Positions 7,004 to 7,046 of a DNA stretch of 7,046 nt are shown piece after piece; position 1 is the first letter of the stretch; each line of letters starts with the position of its first letter. The notes beneath the pieces were generated by a model. It saw only the letters and a program-made list of their open reading frames with translations, was not told where the DNA came from and did no database searches. Position numbers and translations under genes: made by a program. Source of the DNA: Bacteroidales bacterium UBA1064 (lineage in GTDB: Bacteria; Bacteroidota; Bacteroidia; Bacteroidales; Tenuifilaceae); the NCBI GenBank assembly GCA_002316235.1, contig DCDD01000074.1, positions 1-7,046 on the forward strand, written 5' to 3'.

Positions 7004-7046
7004 GGCAATCAGTATTTCTAGGTTTAGTTTTTGCCCGTTAAGGTTT

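Overview
The window looks like ordinary core chromosome from a Bacteroidetes bacterium, probably of the order Bacteroidales or a close relative. The signs are two Bacteroidetes-type promoter elements (TAnnTTTG, one with a TTTG box 18 nt upstream), no clear Shine-Dalgarno sites, moderate GC, and proteins typical of that phylum: a secreted dipeptidyl peptidase IV and a Bacteroidetes-style AddB-like nuclease. The placement is inferred from style, not from a marker gene.

Layout from left to right. Positions 1-451 hold no supportable gene but contain a cluster of small GC-rich stem-loops with direct repeats (about 93-270), resembling a REP-type intergenic element, followed by an A/T-tract region. 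Positions 452-3331 (+) encode a 959-residue AddB/RexB-like recombination nuclease with helicase-like remnants, a PD-(D/E)XK nuclease domain and a four-cysteine iron-sulfur signature; it starts with TTG. Positions 3332-3674 are a convergent intergenic region with a 12-bp inverted repeat followed by a T run. Everything to the right is on the minus strand: a secreted metallo-beta-lactamase-fold hydrolase (4409 to 3675), tRNA-Leu(GAG) (4552 to 4466), tRNA-Leu(CAG) (4751 to 4668) and dipeptidyl peptidase IV (7003 to 4823).

The genes do not form one pathway. The nuclease would act in the cytoplasm on double-strand DNA ends with an AddA-type helicase that is not in the window. DPP IV would act outside the cytoplasmic membrane, releasing X-Pro and X-Ala dipeptides. 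The two leucine tRNAs form a small locus in which each gene has a -7 promoter match upstream and a hairpin starting at its 3' end; one encodes CCA and the other does not.

I found no convincing undescribed system. The points most worth a second look are the inverted-repeat element at 3580-3664, the REP-like cluster near the left edge, the TTG start of the nuclease, and the tRNA 3' ends that run into their hairpins.
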